From NCBI GenBank assembly GCA_001949185.1, contig BDGG01000013.1:186001-250000 (forward strand): a stretch of DNA of 64,000 nucleotides, given 5' to 3'. How positions within the stretch are numbered: position 1 is the stretch's first letter; every line of letters begins with the position of its first letter. Origin of the DNA: Ramazzottius varieornatus (taxonomy: Eukaryota; Tardigrada; Eutardigrada; Parachela; Ramazzottiidae). The translations under genes were made by a program, and so were the position numbers. Shown here piece after piece: positions 25,126 to 37,675 of the stretch. Below the pieces are notes generated by a model. The model worked only from the letters and a program-made list of their open reading frames with translations. It searched no databases and had not been told where the DNA came from.

Positions 25126-28100
25126 ATGCTGGCATCCGGACCATCACGCGGACCTTCCACATTGCTGCTGGCCTTAGGAGCCGTGATCGCCCTGTTCTCC
25201 ATGACCATAGCCTTTGGTGTACTGTGGGGACAAGAGAAGGCCAGAAACGAAGAGCTGATGAGGTAAGATAACCTGTTCTTTGTACTACAGATTTGTCGTG
25301 AAGACTCTGCGTCGCCGCCGTATGACACAAGAACGTTGTTTTAAACAGCTCCACCAGCAGAGAACCAGCCGTTACTGCGCAACCGGTGGTGACCACCACA
25401 CCCGGTTCACACAGTCCAGGAGTCTGCACGACTCCGGCATGTGTGGCAGCCGGTACGTACTGTCATGAATTTCAAGTTTCCCGTGTGGATACTTTTGAGC
25501 AGCTCTTTATGCTTGCTTACTTGTGCACTAATTTCTTGCAGCTCACACTTTTGAACACTGCAATGAACAAGTAAGTGATAACACCTTTTGGCGAGCAGTG
25601 CGCTACTCCATTGTTCTGCTAGTCTGCAGTCATACGTATGTTAAGCCCTGCGCCGAGCTGTGCACATTTTCTGAATGTTGGTTAGAAACGTCCGACCGTG
25701 TGATGACTTTTACGAGTTTGCTTGTAGCAACTCTAATAAGACGGAAGCGATACGGGACGACAAGACTTCGCCTTCGACATTGTCGAACGGTTACGGTTAC
25801 TTCGTCGCGATCTTCGCGGGATGTTAACGACTGCCAAAGTTAGCGTTCTACCAGCTGATACGAACAACGCAACCCACAAAATGCAGCGTTACTTTCACAG
25901 CTGCATGGATACGCGTAAATTATGAGCCCATACTTACAACGAGCAAGTGCGCAACAAAAACAAGTCTGTCTTTTCCAGAGAAAATTGCCGAAGACATGCG
26001 AGAAATCAAACCGTTAGAAAAACTCCTCCTCAATGACTTCGATTTCGAACTGTCCAGTTGGCCGACAATTGGCAGAGATAGCGTTGCGACCGACCCGCAG
26101 CGGTTAAAACAGACCATCATGGTCGCCCGAAGATACGGCAACTCGCTGGGTATATTCACAATGGCATTACTCCCAACATCAGCGAGCCCCGGCAAAACGT
26201 CATCGAGTTCGACGCTGGTCGATTCACTCTTGATCGCTCGGTTCTGCTGAACGAGAGCAAAGTCGAGGTCCATAACGCTTACGTCGAGTACATGACGGAG
26301 GTTGCACTTGAGATACAGAAGCGTTTGGGAAACTCCAATGCAGCCCTCAACGTGGATATTTACCGTCGAATTTTCCAAGACGTTCTCAGGTTCGAGAAAG
26401 CCTTGGCCTCGGTAAGTCCCTCTCATAATATGTCGTGTGTGAATTCCATTGTCATTCGCCTTGTTTGATAGTTCACCCTCCCGTCGGAGAAACGAAGAGA
26501 CGAGTGGGAGATGTGGCACGAAATGAGGCTCGATCGATTTGCCGAGACGTACTTCAATCCTACGAATAACGGCGAACCTTTGGCGCTCCACATTTATGCA
26601 AAGGAATGGGTTAACTATTTCAGGACTGCATGGGGCGCTTCCGCCGGTGGCATTACGGAAGACACTGTTAGCGTTGTTCGGGAACCAGCATACTATGGCA
26701 ATTTGACCACGGCCCTCGCTGGAATTGAGTTTAGTACAGGTACTGCTAACCGAGTTACCGAGGCGGTGGGCGGCCACCTCCTCATTTCTGTAACCAGTGT
26801 CGTCATACTGTAGGTTCTTCTGGATCTACGTTGGATGAAAGGTTGTAGAGCCTTTCGTCAGACAAATCGACGACGAGTTTCTGGCGATTTACCAGCGCTT
26901 CCCCAATGCTGTGGGAAGCCTGTACGCCAAGAACTTCTTCCATCCGCAAGCCAAGAAAGACGTAAGCCCGACCCGCATGTGTCTGAAGTCAAAACTTTAC
27001 GGCCCCGAATTTTTGTTTTCAGCTGGAGACTATGGTCGAGTACCTCATGTGGGCATTCGATGAAATTGTCAACATCAGTACCGTTACACCTTTAGCTCCA
27101 TAACATGTAGCTGTTGACCGTATTGTAGGAATAAGCGTTGCTACCGCCTTTCAGGGTTCGGACTGGATGACCCCAGCCACACGTCTGAAAACTTTGGAGA
27201 AGGCCAAAAAGTTGATTAGTTCGATTGCCTACGACGAATACCTCATGAGCAATGACAATACTGCTCTCAATGCCGAACACGAAAGTTTCAAGCCAGACCG
27301 TAACAACACCTACTTCCTAAACTACGCGAAGGGCCGAGATTTCGAGACGCAGGTTGAGGGACAGATGTTGGTTAAGGGTAACAAGCGCACAGGCTGGATC
27401 ACCGGACCTGCCATCGTGAACGCATTCTACTCACCCAACCACAACTCCATCTGTACGAACAATTCACCAGCAAACCTATTTCCAGTGACTTCGCACGTTT
27501 TAAACCTTATTTTATTTCTAGCCTTGCCCGCTGGCATCTTACAGTCGCCTTTCATGGGGCAAGGCTACCCGTGGTACTGGAACTTTGCCGCCATTGGCAC
27601 GGTTATAGGCCATGAAATTACCCTTGGCTTTGACGATCAAGGTAGGAGCCTTGACATTGCATCCTAATCGAGGATGCCGATTGGGAGAAAGCACGTATAT
27701 TTTGCCTTATAGGGGCGCAGAGTGACGGCGATGGGTACTTTGTTGACTGGTAGGATAAGGAGTTCAAAGACGCATTCAAGCCACGAGCTCAAACCATCAT
27801 TGACCAGTACAGCAACTACAGTTTGATGGGTGTCCAACTGAAGGGAGAAAACAACCAGGGCGAGAACATTGCGGACAACGTTGGTCTAAAGGAATCTTAC
27901 AGGGTACAAGGTTATACTGGTTCAGGTTGCAGTGATTGATGTTGGGTGCTTTTCTAGGGTTACAAAAAGTTCCTGCGAGAAGTTCTAAAAAACCAAAGGA
28001 ACAGCGTCTTCCTGGGTTTGAAAAGATATTAACCGGTACGACTTCCGTGATTGTTGGTTGAGAGTCACTGAGCAACATACTCTGTACGCGTTTTCGATTT

Positions 28101-28424
28101 CAGATCAAATGCTCTTCCTAAGTTACGCCCAAATATGGTGCGGAAATTACAGGTTACCCCCACTACAGCTCCAAGTTAACCGTGAGTCCTCATTGATATC
28201 ACAATGGTAGCACGCAATTTACGTGTAATACAGTAGACGGTAGTTACGGAGGTATCTTACCTCCGCCGAGATGAATCCTTGTTCCTGTATGACCTGCAGG
28301 TCCACACAGTCCCGGGCGATTTCGGATCATTGGTCCTCTGCACAACTCCATGGAATTTTCTGAGGCGTACCAGTGTGGACCAACTACGTACATGAATGCG
28401 ACCATGAGAGCCGCCGTGTGGTAG
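25126..28424 (+). pseudogene. Neprilysin/ECE-type (M13) zinc metallopeptidase, apparently inactivated
   Basis: The full family layout can be followed: a type II membrane start (LLLALGAVIALFSMTIAFGV near residue 13), N-terminal Cys motifs (CTTPAC; PCDDFYEFAC near 25700), the large alpha domain (KMQRYFHSCMDT; WVNYFRTAWG), the NAFYSPNHNSI strand, then PAGILQSPFM, the catalytic stretch, GENIADNVGL, DQMLFLSYAQIWCGNYR, and an ending in VW then TAG at 28422. Lesions: frameshifts near 25770 and 26155; the HExxH motif is HEITL (27611-27625), losing the third ligand; an in-frame TAG at 27751 in DW*DKEF; stops near 28030; and the usual Cys before the C-terminal VW is absent. I read it as a pseudogene of a membrane peptidase that would cleave extracellular peptides. 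Confidence 0.8.
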
Positions 28425-28921
28425 CACAAGGATTTTCGATTCCTGCCACGTCACTGCGTTTCTGCGACTACGGATGCTCCTACTTACTTATTCATTAGGA
28501 CTTTGTTTACCAAACTCTTGTCTAGCAAGAAAAACGTTTTCCAAGGTTTGCTTTTTGCATTTCTTATGATTTTTCTGAGAAACGACTGTTCCTGTAGCCA
28601 GTGACATAGCTAGTGACAAGTTAGTGCCTAGCCGAAAGGCAAATCTTCGTCGAGGTGTTGGTTTGTTCTGTCAGGCAGTAAATGGTCGTTCGTCGATATA
28701 TTGATCTGTTGGGCAGTTCTAAAGATTCAAGAAAGACACCTCTTCCGGATCCCAAAGCCTTCTCCACCGGTGCAGTTTTATTTGCACTTGCTTACCATTG
28801 CGATCAGGAACGCGAGGACATGGAAATCAATCAATCAGAACGCAGGCGGGGTTCGGGGCGGTATTGCACTCAAAAGTTTTGATAAACTTTACTGAAAGCG
28901 CTCTCTGAATTACCACTTGGT
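28425..28921. other. Intergenic stretch, nothing recognised
   Basis: About 500 bp between the M13 pseudogene and the mariner fragment. Short open frames only, with no protein motif or repeat arm I can support. Confidence 0.3.
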
Positions 28922-29149
28922 TTACAGACCCTTATTGAGAAGAAGATCCTCCAAACGCTTTTCTATCGTTCCGCACAACTTTCTACAGAGCTCAGGGGTT
29001 ACTAATTTATCCCATGCATCATGCAACAACCTCTTTGAATCCTGCTTCGTATTCAGACACCTCTTTCTGACATATTGCCACATGAAATTCCGAACGTTCT
29101 CAATGGGATTCATATCTGGAGAAAACGGTGGCCACGTTCCGTGGCACAT
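28922..29149 (-). mobile_element. Tc1/mariner-type transposase, C-terminal fragment
   Basis: The frame reads WPPFSPDMNPIENVRNFMWQ then YVRKRCLNTKQDSKRLLHDA and ends at a stop. The segment WP.FSPDMNPIEN is the third-acidic-residue motif of Tc1/mariner DDE transposases. Only this last part remains; the upstream sequence is frameshifted and no terminal inverted repeats were found. It is a dead relic. Confidence 0.75.
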
Positions 29150-30612
29150 AACGCTGAAGCGCCCACGTCACAGACCCTGTGGCCTCGACTCATCTTAAAC
29201 TATATTACAGAACGCAATGACAGAGGTAGCTATTGATATCACAGAAGCGATCACAGCAACCAAAAAGTCAGTAAGACTCCCGGTATCACAAAGGAACACC
29301 TGTTACGCCTGAAACACCTGAATGAACCGGGAACGTTGATCAAGGCTTCTGATTGCCGTCCACGCGAATTAATTCTCATAATCTGACGTGGCAAGCCACG
29401 TCTTCACCCTCGGTTCACTAACCACCAATTAGCGTTCGATATTTGGCCACCACAGCTTGCCAGGTTTGGAGACACTCGGACCATGGGGACCCTGTGCCAC
29501 AGAACTGTTTGAGGCGGTCGGAAGAAACATAGCTGAAGAAACTGGCGAGCCTAGATCTTTTCAGTTTTTAAGCAGCGAGTGTCGATAGATGTTCTTCGTG
29601 AAGATTGTTACTCCGCTCACAGTACTGTGAAAGATATGAAAGGTCTGGACAAAATGTTTCATGTCTTACTGTAGATGTTAAGAAGGGTAAGTCCGTGTAA
29701 CGCTTGTTTGTTGTTTTGTATTGCTGCTTCCTCATTTTTTGGGAAGAGATTATTGTCTTCAAATAAACATTTCTGCGCTTGCCGGGTAAAAGGCTGCCTA
29801 GACGGTATCTTCTTAACCGAGACGCCATCTCTTTTTCGTCATAACTTCCACCTTCCTTAGTGCACGCGAAGACTACTCTCCGCGTTTTGAGTTATTGCGA
29901 AGTGTGTTTTGGTTTCTGCTGCCATATGGAGCTTCAAAGCAAGCATTCCGAGCAGAAACCGTGCAGTAATCGACACGGTTCAAAGTCCGCTGGTAAGGGC
30001 TATCCGACCTTTACGAAAAAATTCGTAACTCGGTCATCTTGCATCTGATCGACCTAAACTTTGAAACCAAAGAAGCGCTAATGAGCAGTACAGAAGGCAG
30101 TGTCAGCCGTGGCAAATCGACTCAAACAGCCCCCGATGAAGAAGCCCATTCCTGAACCTTTTGTCGGCCGATTAAAGTACCAAGTCCGAAATGAGTTCAT
30201 TCAGATATCGGTTATTACTTTAGATGGAGAAACCTGTTTCTATGATGAAGGACAGCAGGCTGCAATCACAAACAGAAGTATTCCCACGTATATCGTACAC
30301 GTTGAAAACCACGAGTATAATGTTATCACTGGCTAGATTTCGCGGCACTGGTGGGCCCAGAGTCTTCACATTTGCGCAACTCAAGTAGAACATCTGGTAT
30401 GTAAAGGGGAACAAACCTTCACGAGACGAGATGCATGACGCCAGCGAACAATGAATCGTACCTGTAGAGGAGTTGTCGGAACTCGGTAAAGACAGCTCCT
30501 CTTGGTCTTTCAGAAGTTTTTCGAGAAATTTCTCATATTCTTTGACAGTATACAGCGTGAAAAGGGGACAGCACAGCAGCGTCGACAGCGAGAGGTAAGA
30601 GCGTCTTCAGAG
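29150..30612. other. Intergenic stretch with no assignable gene
   Basis: Contains a plus-strand open frame at 30100-30336 (PFVGRLKYQVRNEFIQ, ending NVITG) that I cannot place in a family and that has no visible splice partners. Nothing else supported. Confidence 0.25.
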
Positions 30613-31513
30613 TCAACAGTATAATAAATCAGCTTCTACCTGAAGCTCGGTTTTACGTCTTTCTAATGTGGGGGCAAAGTAGAGACTGCATAACGGCACT
30701 GGGAAAATACTAGTGCTGATCCACCATGACATACAAAGATCGGTCCAACGTAACGGGCTGGCAGCAGTTCGGTAGACAGCCGAGCTCTGCGGAATCGCTG
30801 GTGGATTGCTGCAAAAACGTCGTTCAGAATGGGGTTTAGAGGTGCGATCAGTTTCCAACCATCGTAATTCCAGAAGAACCTTCGGAAGATTCAGATCGTC
30901 AGTTTTGAATTCCACAAAGTTTCCCACTAACTTAAATTCCACTCGCTGAAATCAATCAAAGACAGTATGGACCAGTGTTCATCTGATCAGCGGATTTGTG
31001 AACCGCGAAGTGACGAAAGAAAGCACCAGCAGTATTCAGTTCTACTAGTACTGTATAAATTTAGTGCAATAAATTAGTAAAGCAACACGTACATTAGCCA
31101 GAGTCTTCTCGAATTCAAGGATTTTCGGCCATTGTGCGATATTCCTTCCGAAGATCCTTAGCGTTCTCATAATTCCCAACACGCCACTGTATCCAGAATG
31201 GCACATCCGTCATGCAATCGATGTAAGCGCTATGGTTGTCACTCGGTCTATCGTCGAGCAGCGCCGAACGACGCACGGTGAATTTTCCCGCGTGAACCAT
31301 GATGACGTTCTGCTTCGGGTCGGTGACGTTCCGAAGTACAACAGTATCGAAGATACCCAAAGAATTTTCGTATCGAAAAGTACAAGCTAGTGTATCAAAT
31401 ACGCAACGATAAGGTATAACAACGAACGAAGGAGAATGTCGCTCCAGCGTTAACACAAATAAGCAAGCTTACCGTCTTTCTCATTAAGGATGGTACTCAA
31501 GATGGCCAGACAC
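30613..31513 (-). pseudogene. Second M13 (neprilysin-type) relic, opposite strand
   Basis: Frame 31115-31456 contains NSLGIFDTVVLRNVTDPKQN then VIMVHAGKFTVRRSALLDD. This parallels the first copy's NSLGIF, then EPRQNVIEFDAGRFTLDRSVLL, so the two descend from one M13 ancestor. A short exon-like piece upstream (CLAILSTILNEKD, about 31471-31513) precedes it. After GNYENAK the good reading moves to another frame (RNIAQWPKILEFEKTLAN), so there is a frameshift, and the catalytic half is not found. It is a truncated, inverted paralogue about 2 kb from the first. Confidence 0.6.
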
Positions 31514-34500
31514 TGAAAGAAAGAGTTATCCTACCCCAATACTAATGTAACCCGAAAACGCTTGTGGAGAGTACGTGACCCGTTACAGAAGCAATTTCGC
31601 AAGCAAGATTTCACTACCATATGTACGTGTACAGGAGTCTGGGAGGGTGCCAGTTTAAATTTTGGTGGGAAAAAGCTCAACCTGGTCACTTCTATATCTG
31701 TTTACATTTTCCTGCTTTCGATTAGGTCAATTAAAATTCACTCATAACTTTGGAAATGTAATGCATAACAAAGTATCCAATGTGAAGAAAGTTCAGGCAG
31801 AATCGACAGGCTGAAATTCCATGTGTCTACGTGTCAGCGGTCCTGAAGACGATGTCAGTGTTGAGAAGTTTATTCTAGTCAGGGTGAATCCAGGACTCAC
31901 TCTGTTCTAGTTATGCCAAAACTAAAACGAAAAACGACGATTATCGTCGACGATTACAATTTTCCCTATGGCAAAAAACCGTGGCTAAAACAGTTATAGC
32001 TTGAAGAGCTCATCAGAAACCTCAACAATCATCTTCAAAAGGCTGGCAATGGACAAGACTTCCACGAGACTGCGGACGGAGGACAGAGCTAGGCAGTACT
32101 GTTTCGGACTACAAATACCTCGTTCTACAGCACCGCCTACCAATTCATGCGCATTGTGCCCAGCGTATGCAGCCTGTACGTGTGCGCACTAGCTAGTCGG
32201 GTGATGCATCGTTGTGTCGCTCTTGGCAGGCCGTTCGGGACGCGAACAGGATGGACAGGGGATCCAATGATTCCCCTGTGAAATCCTTAGATATGTGAAC
32301 CACTGAGCCAAAAGAGCCAACTACATTATGGGTTCGAAGGCTACTCCACCGGTGTAATTTTCCTGTCCGGGCCTGTCATTGTTCTTCCATGTGAACGTTT
32401 CTTTCCGCTTTGCAGACCAGGCGTTGTTTCGGATTTACGCGTACATGTAATGTGCAGACTATGGGACACCTTTACCGGTGAATGGTGCCCCCCCCCCCCA
32501 CCTGGCNNNNNNNNNNNNNNNNNNNNNNNNNNNNNNNNNNNNNNNNNNNNNNNNNNCTTTACCGGGGAATGGTGCCCCCCCCCCCCACCTGCCCAGCCGT
32601 AGGCGCCCATATCTTTTACGCGCATGAATTCAATTGTCGCTAAGGGAGTAGTAAGTCACGCGCTTATACAGTCACGCATAGCATTTGGGAAGTTGACTTA
32701 TCTGGTGCTGCAAAATCAGCTCAGTGAAACTGGCCGTTTTGTGAAGAAGGTGACACTTTCAGTAAACCAATTTTTTCGAGCGCCCATATTCATTCACAAA
32801 TGCTGTTATGCGTTTAGATTGTACTCCGATAGGCGTTCGTTCAAAAGCACTGTCAGGGTCTTTCAAAAACGTGGCTTCCGCAGTCACTGGGGTCGAAATC
32901 CGGACATACTGTAAAACCAAATTCTGCGTTGCACGAGCTGGAAGAGTTCAATCGGAGATCGACTTCGGCTGGAAAATATTAACAAAACCCACACTCTCGT
33001 ATCTGCTGAGCAGCCTACCGAAAGCTAATGAGAGGTCCGTGAGGCAGGAAAAATATAATTCTCGCCACCCAGCTAAAGTGGCGCATTTTGCAAGTCGTTT
33101 TTCACCAGGAATAACGGAAATTCTTGCTTTTCAAATTCCAGAAGTCGCAGTGAGATAACTTCTGACCGCTATTGTGAAGACCCAACTTTCCTCTAATGAA
33201 CAATATGACTAGCTTTAAATTCCGTTGAGCCAAGGCGCGGAGAAAACAATGAGAAAAACTGGAAAACAATCTTTCTTTTGCGGCTTTAACCTCAACGTTC
33301 TCTTCGAGTTGTCAACTCACGGAGCTAATCGCTGCTGCAGAAGAAGGGAGAATGTTGGTGGACAACATTTGGCATAGGGAAGAGAAAGGACATTAGGCAA
33401 ATTCACAGAAGTTTGTTGAAAATATGGCTCGAAAAGTTGCAAGTCATTTCCACACCTGAAACATACTGTAGGTCTGCACTTGTTCCTTGCAGCTGAATAC
33501 AAATGCTTTCCAAATATGCTTGCGGACCCTATTATGCGTGTTTGGTTGGTAAGCTGGTCTGTTTGCTGTAGATGAAACGGAAATCGTTTTCAAGTGATAG
33601 GTATAGTGGGAAAACCGGAGAGAATTGTGGCATTTAGGCGGCGCTCCCCGGTTGCTCTGCTGATGTACCTGTGTGAGAGCAAACCGGATATCGTACCAAC
33701 CTGGACGACATAATCGAGCTTTATAAGATGCAGCCCGACCACAAAAGGCAGAAACGTATGATGACTTTCTAACGTCACCCGTATTGTTGATAGCTGTTAG
33801 TGTCAGCGGATATAAGATTGGCATCAAGTGGGACCCTTTAGAGTATGGCCAACTTAAGTTCGTCATTTAGGGATGGAAAGCAGTTGCGTGAGGAGAAGAG
33901 AGCTTTTCGAAATGTTTACATTTACTTTGGGATATACACAAACGCATCCAGGAGATTTCTCGTTTCTGTCTGCATAAAAGTTCATGAACGTGTGATGATA
34001 CTGCGTATGGAAGGGTGTAAGAACGGCTACACACCGCATTGCCTGGAACAATACCAGTTCCACGAATCTGAAGGCATGCTCTTCACGTCTGTTTTTACTC
34101 AGTGGTTGAACATTTTCGGTTTACTCTCTCAAAATGTTTCCTAGCTCGAAAGATCCCCAGCATGCAGCAAAAGAGGGCATGCACAGTTCGGAAAGTTCCT
34201 TGGACAGTACCCCGCTGTACTATCTTTGTCGACCTGTCGTCTGGCTGATGCGCCTTGGAGGGATGTTTATCGTACATATTAATAGTATGGTCAAAACTCT
34301 ACAGTACCGGCATTTAAAGCGCAACCACAGGGAACTGATTTTGATGCAAATATCATGAGGAGCCAAATCAATTAATCAATCAATGCATTGATGATTCTTT
34401 TGCTGCTTTGACAGATTCATCCAAAGTTTGTCAACCTGGTCCGGAAAATCCATACTACTCCGCAACCGCAAGTGGAGGGTACTTTCACAGAAGGGACCTG

Positions 34501-34704
34501 AAGGCACAAAAGGCAAGGAGACTGCGACTATGGAGGATGATAGAAGAACTGGCCAGAGTATGGTGTATACTAGTTTTGAACAAAGTACCGGCAATACCTG
34601 TACTAAGTACAGATTTTTCAGTGCTTGTACTTTACTAGGTACAGACAGCCGATAGCTGTACCTTACGGGAGGTATTTCAGGTGTTTACCTGGTAATAAAG
34701 GGTA
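31514..34704. other. Intergenic, with assembly gap (50 N at 32507-32556)
   Basis: No gene recognised in 3.2 kb. The 50-N gap is flanked on both sides by almost the same sequence (ACCTTTACCGG, GAATGGTG, a poly-C run, CACCTG), which suggests a mis-joined or duplicated edge. A tRNA-like A box (TGGCTCAGTGGTT on the minus strand) lies near 32295-32310, perhaps from a SINE. Confidence 0.5.
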
Positions 34705-37541
34705 CGAGGGAAAGGACATTAATCCGTCCAGCGAAAATTTCGGACATAAATCCGTCCAAACCGCGGTATGGGGTGGCAGCACAATGCAGGTTACACTATC
34801 ATGTGATTCCTCACAGCCTGAGTCATACCACAACCGCAACCGAATAGCCTTCAGCCCAACTAATCTGCGGCTACAGAGCAAATTTCGAAGACGTGTTTCT
34901 GTCGACTGTCGTCGACATGAACTAAAACTCTCCACTCCACAATCATCTCTCCTACGTATCATCTAGAACGTAAAACCTCATTTCTAAAGAAAGCTCGCAC
35001 GTGAAGGAAAGGAATGACTTCCGTAAGGCACAACAGTGTCGCGGAACCCGCAAGGGAAAAATGGAAGAGTTCAGACATTCTTCGACTTTTTGGCTTTGCG
35101 TGCTGTCTTTGTTACGGCGGTCTCCTCTGCAGATTTCCGTTTTCTCGACGGACCAACTTTTGCGATCTTGTCAGTGATTTTCTCTTCGGTGGCTTTCTTC
35201 TTCTTAGCCAATCTCCCAACATCGTCTACCTTCTTCTTAGCTGCCTTCGCAGCCTCCTCTTTCCCAAGCGCGCGGATGAACTCATCATCACTCACCATTT
35301 TACCTGCCTCGAGATTAAGGTGCCTGTTTTTGACTCGTCGCTGCTTAGCCGGTGCCTCCCTGTTCACACGTTTCTGTAAAGCGTTCGCGGCCAGCACACC
35401 AGGCGTGATACCTTTCGCTATAAGCAAGATACTTTCCTCAGCCTTCTTCATGTCTTCGTCGGACTGACAGCCATAATATTCCGTCAGGACTTGAAACAGC
35501 TTGGCTTGGTCTTCCTTCTTCTTTTGCTCAACGAGTAATCCGCGACTGACTTTCGCTGGATCATGGTGAGCCTTGACCGTGGCGCGAATAATCTCGGGGC
35601 TGAAGGGGAACAAGCCACATTTCTTAAATCCCGACGTCAGGCACTCCCCTGCGTTGAACGCGAACCGCTCTTCACATCCCTCTTTCCGAAACCATAACTT
35701 TACGAGATGGGAGCACAGGTTATCTTTCGTCACCTGATCGAACAGACGAGACAAAAGTTGCAAAAATGGTCAGTTTACCAGTCCAGAATAGGTATTAGTT
35801 TAACAAAAAAATTGGTGCACCGGCCACCAGCCAAGACGTTTCGCGACGCTAAGTAGTCGTGCCATCTCTTCTTGATACCGCCAAAGACCGACACATCGAA
35901 GGGCTGCAGATGATTGGTTTGCCCAGTAGGCAGACAGAATACAGCAACTCTTTTCCCAGACTCTTCAAAGAACTGCCGGCAGTATTTGACGAGGAGAAGA
36001 TAATTCACATGGGAGAAATGCCCATCGACGAAGAGAACATTCTGGAAGTGAAAAACATTTTCCATTAGAATAACTCACCAATCCCTGACGTCACTGGAAT
36101 AAATGAACGTTAAACCAATTTATCGTCATACAGCTTACATCCGGTGACGTCACACGCAGGCACAAAATTTTACCAGTGGTTCAGTGATCGCGGGAAAAAC
36201 CTCGGCCTTCACATAGTTTGCAAAGAGTAACTGATCCATATATCCCGACGCATTGACAGCTTGATAGCACAGGTTATGGGTGTCATCTAGACGCGACTGG
36301 ACGTGGAGTTTTCCGGAGAACAAGGCCATGAATCGAAGCTGCAGGCCAGCTGCGGTACCACAAGGAAGGATTGTCACCAGCTCCTTCTCTGTGCCGTCGT
36401 ACTACGACGCGATCTGTCTCACTCCTTTCCTTGCGATGACGCGATCGTACATTCTGACTGTACCAAACGCTGCTTCGTCAAGGTTCCAAACCTGCCCTAG
36501 CGTTTCAAGGAATCCTTGATCTTTCAAAGCTTGTAAATTCCTGATGTATTCTTCGCACTTGGCTTCCATCCATTCACGGTCCTTCTTTCTGTTGGAAGCA
36601 TGGGTAATGCGGAGCGAAAGATCCTTGTGTCTGGATGTAAAGTGTCGAAAGTACTTGTCGCCAAAACTCAGGTTCTCCATCCCTACGACCACAGAAAGCC
36701 ATATTAAGCATGCTCACGGCGAACTCAGAATAAATAAACCGCAGTGCATAGGTCCAGAATTTATTTTTGGCTTACCAAGCTCAGCTGCCATCTCTGAGAT
36801 CACTTGTAGAGAATGGAATCGATTCAACGGAACTCCCATATCCGCACAGCTGACTAACAAGTCAACCAGTTCTTTCTCTGCCCATTCTGGAAGTTTTGTT
36901 GGGGCACCTTTTGCCTTTGGCTCAGGATTTACCATTCGATCGCGCATGGTTGATCGGGGAACGCCGATCTGCTTTGCCACAGCATGTTGGCTTAGACCAT
37001 CTTTCGTCGCCAGGATCGCTGCTTCTAGCATCAGCTCCTTGCTTACCTGAGCCGCCGTCTTAAGTCTGGCAACTGCCTTACTCGTCGAAGCCATCTTTGA
37101 GACACATGGAAGATCAAAGAAACGTTCTTTGTTAAAATTGGCCTTGCTGCATGGGCATCGAGACGCAGTTTTACTCGCCGGAAATACGTCACAGAGGTGA
37201 AAGGCACTCGCAAAACGCTTAAGGGAATACTTTATTAGATGAAAAAGCAGCTGTGCCGTTGATTGCCGTGAAACCGACGATCAGGGTGAGTCACCCAAAA
37301 ATACTACACAGACGCCTCTGCAGGCCTGGGACTTTCTTCGTGCGTCGGCTCTTTAACATGGCGTTTCGGCGTGTTTCATCCCGATCCTTCTTTCTTGTTT
37401 GTGCTCCGGCAAATGGCTCCCAGATCAGTTACGTTGAGCTGAGGTACAGTGAGACAAATTTTGACGAGCGACTTTGCAAAAACCATCTGGACGGATTGAT
37501 GTCCGAAATATTCACTGGACGGATTAATGTCCTTTCCCTCG
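34705..37541 (-). mobile_element. Pogo-type DNA transposon, complete with terminal inverted repeats (copy 1)
   Basis: 2,837 bp between TA dinucleotides at 34703-34704 and 37542-37543. The ends are inverted repeats of about 60 bp: left CGAGGGAAAGGACATTAATC CGTCC, and the reverse complement of the right end is the same. Each arm contains two spaced copies of GGACAT(A/C/T)AATCCGTCCA. The element carries a split transposase gene on the minus strand (35071-37094). TA target duplication and a pogo/CENP-B-like transposase fit the Tc1-mariner-pogo group. Confidence 0.85.
35071..37094 (-). pseudogene. Pogo-type transposase with a single in-frame TAG
   Basis: About four exons: 36776-37094, from 36682 down to about 36165, about 35775-36065, and 35071-35763. 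The first encodes a psq/CENP-B-like helix-turn-helix (SQHAVAKQIGVPRSTMRDRM). DDE-domain signatures are VWNLDEAAFGT, LFVDGHFSHVN and LQPFDVSVFGGIKKRWHDY, the usual D..D..D spacing of pogo/jerky/tigger proteins. The C-terminus is very lysine-rich (KKSKNV). The only clear lesion is TAG at 36402-36404, where the neighbouring element has CAG in the same context (before YDGTEK). It could be a recent nonsense mutation or a sequence error. Confidence 0.8.
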
Positions 37542-37675
37542 TACTGAAGGCTGGCGGTAATCACCCAAAGTACCGCAAAAGTACTGAATGCTTCGGTTCG
37601 ATTGTCAGAAATATTAGCATTCTTCAGCCCAAAACACGGCGCTGCTCGTATCGGGCACTGTACTACGTTCGACCG

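Noticed and set aside
32255-32325. A-box-like TGGCTCAGTGGTTC on the minus strand
   Set aside because: No proper B box or acceptor stem at tRNA spacing; not called as a tRNA gene.
33060-33095. AAAGTGGCGCATTTTGC as a further GGCGCAC repeat copy
   Set aside because: Only one arm-like match and no paired arm or family flank nearby; could be chance.
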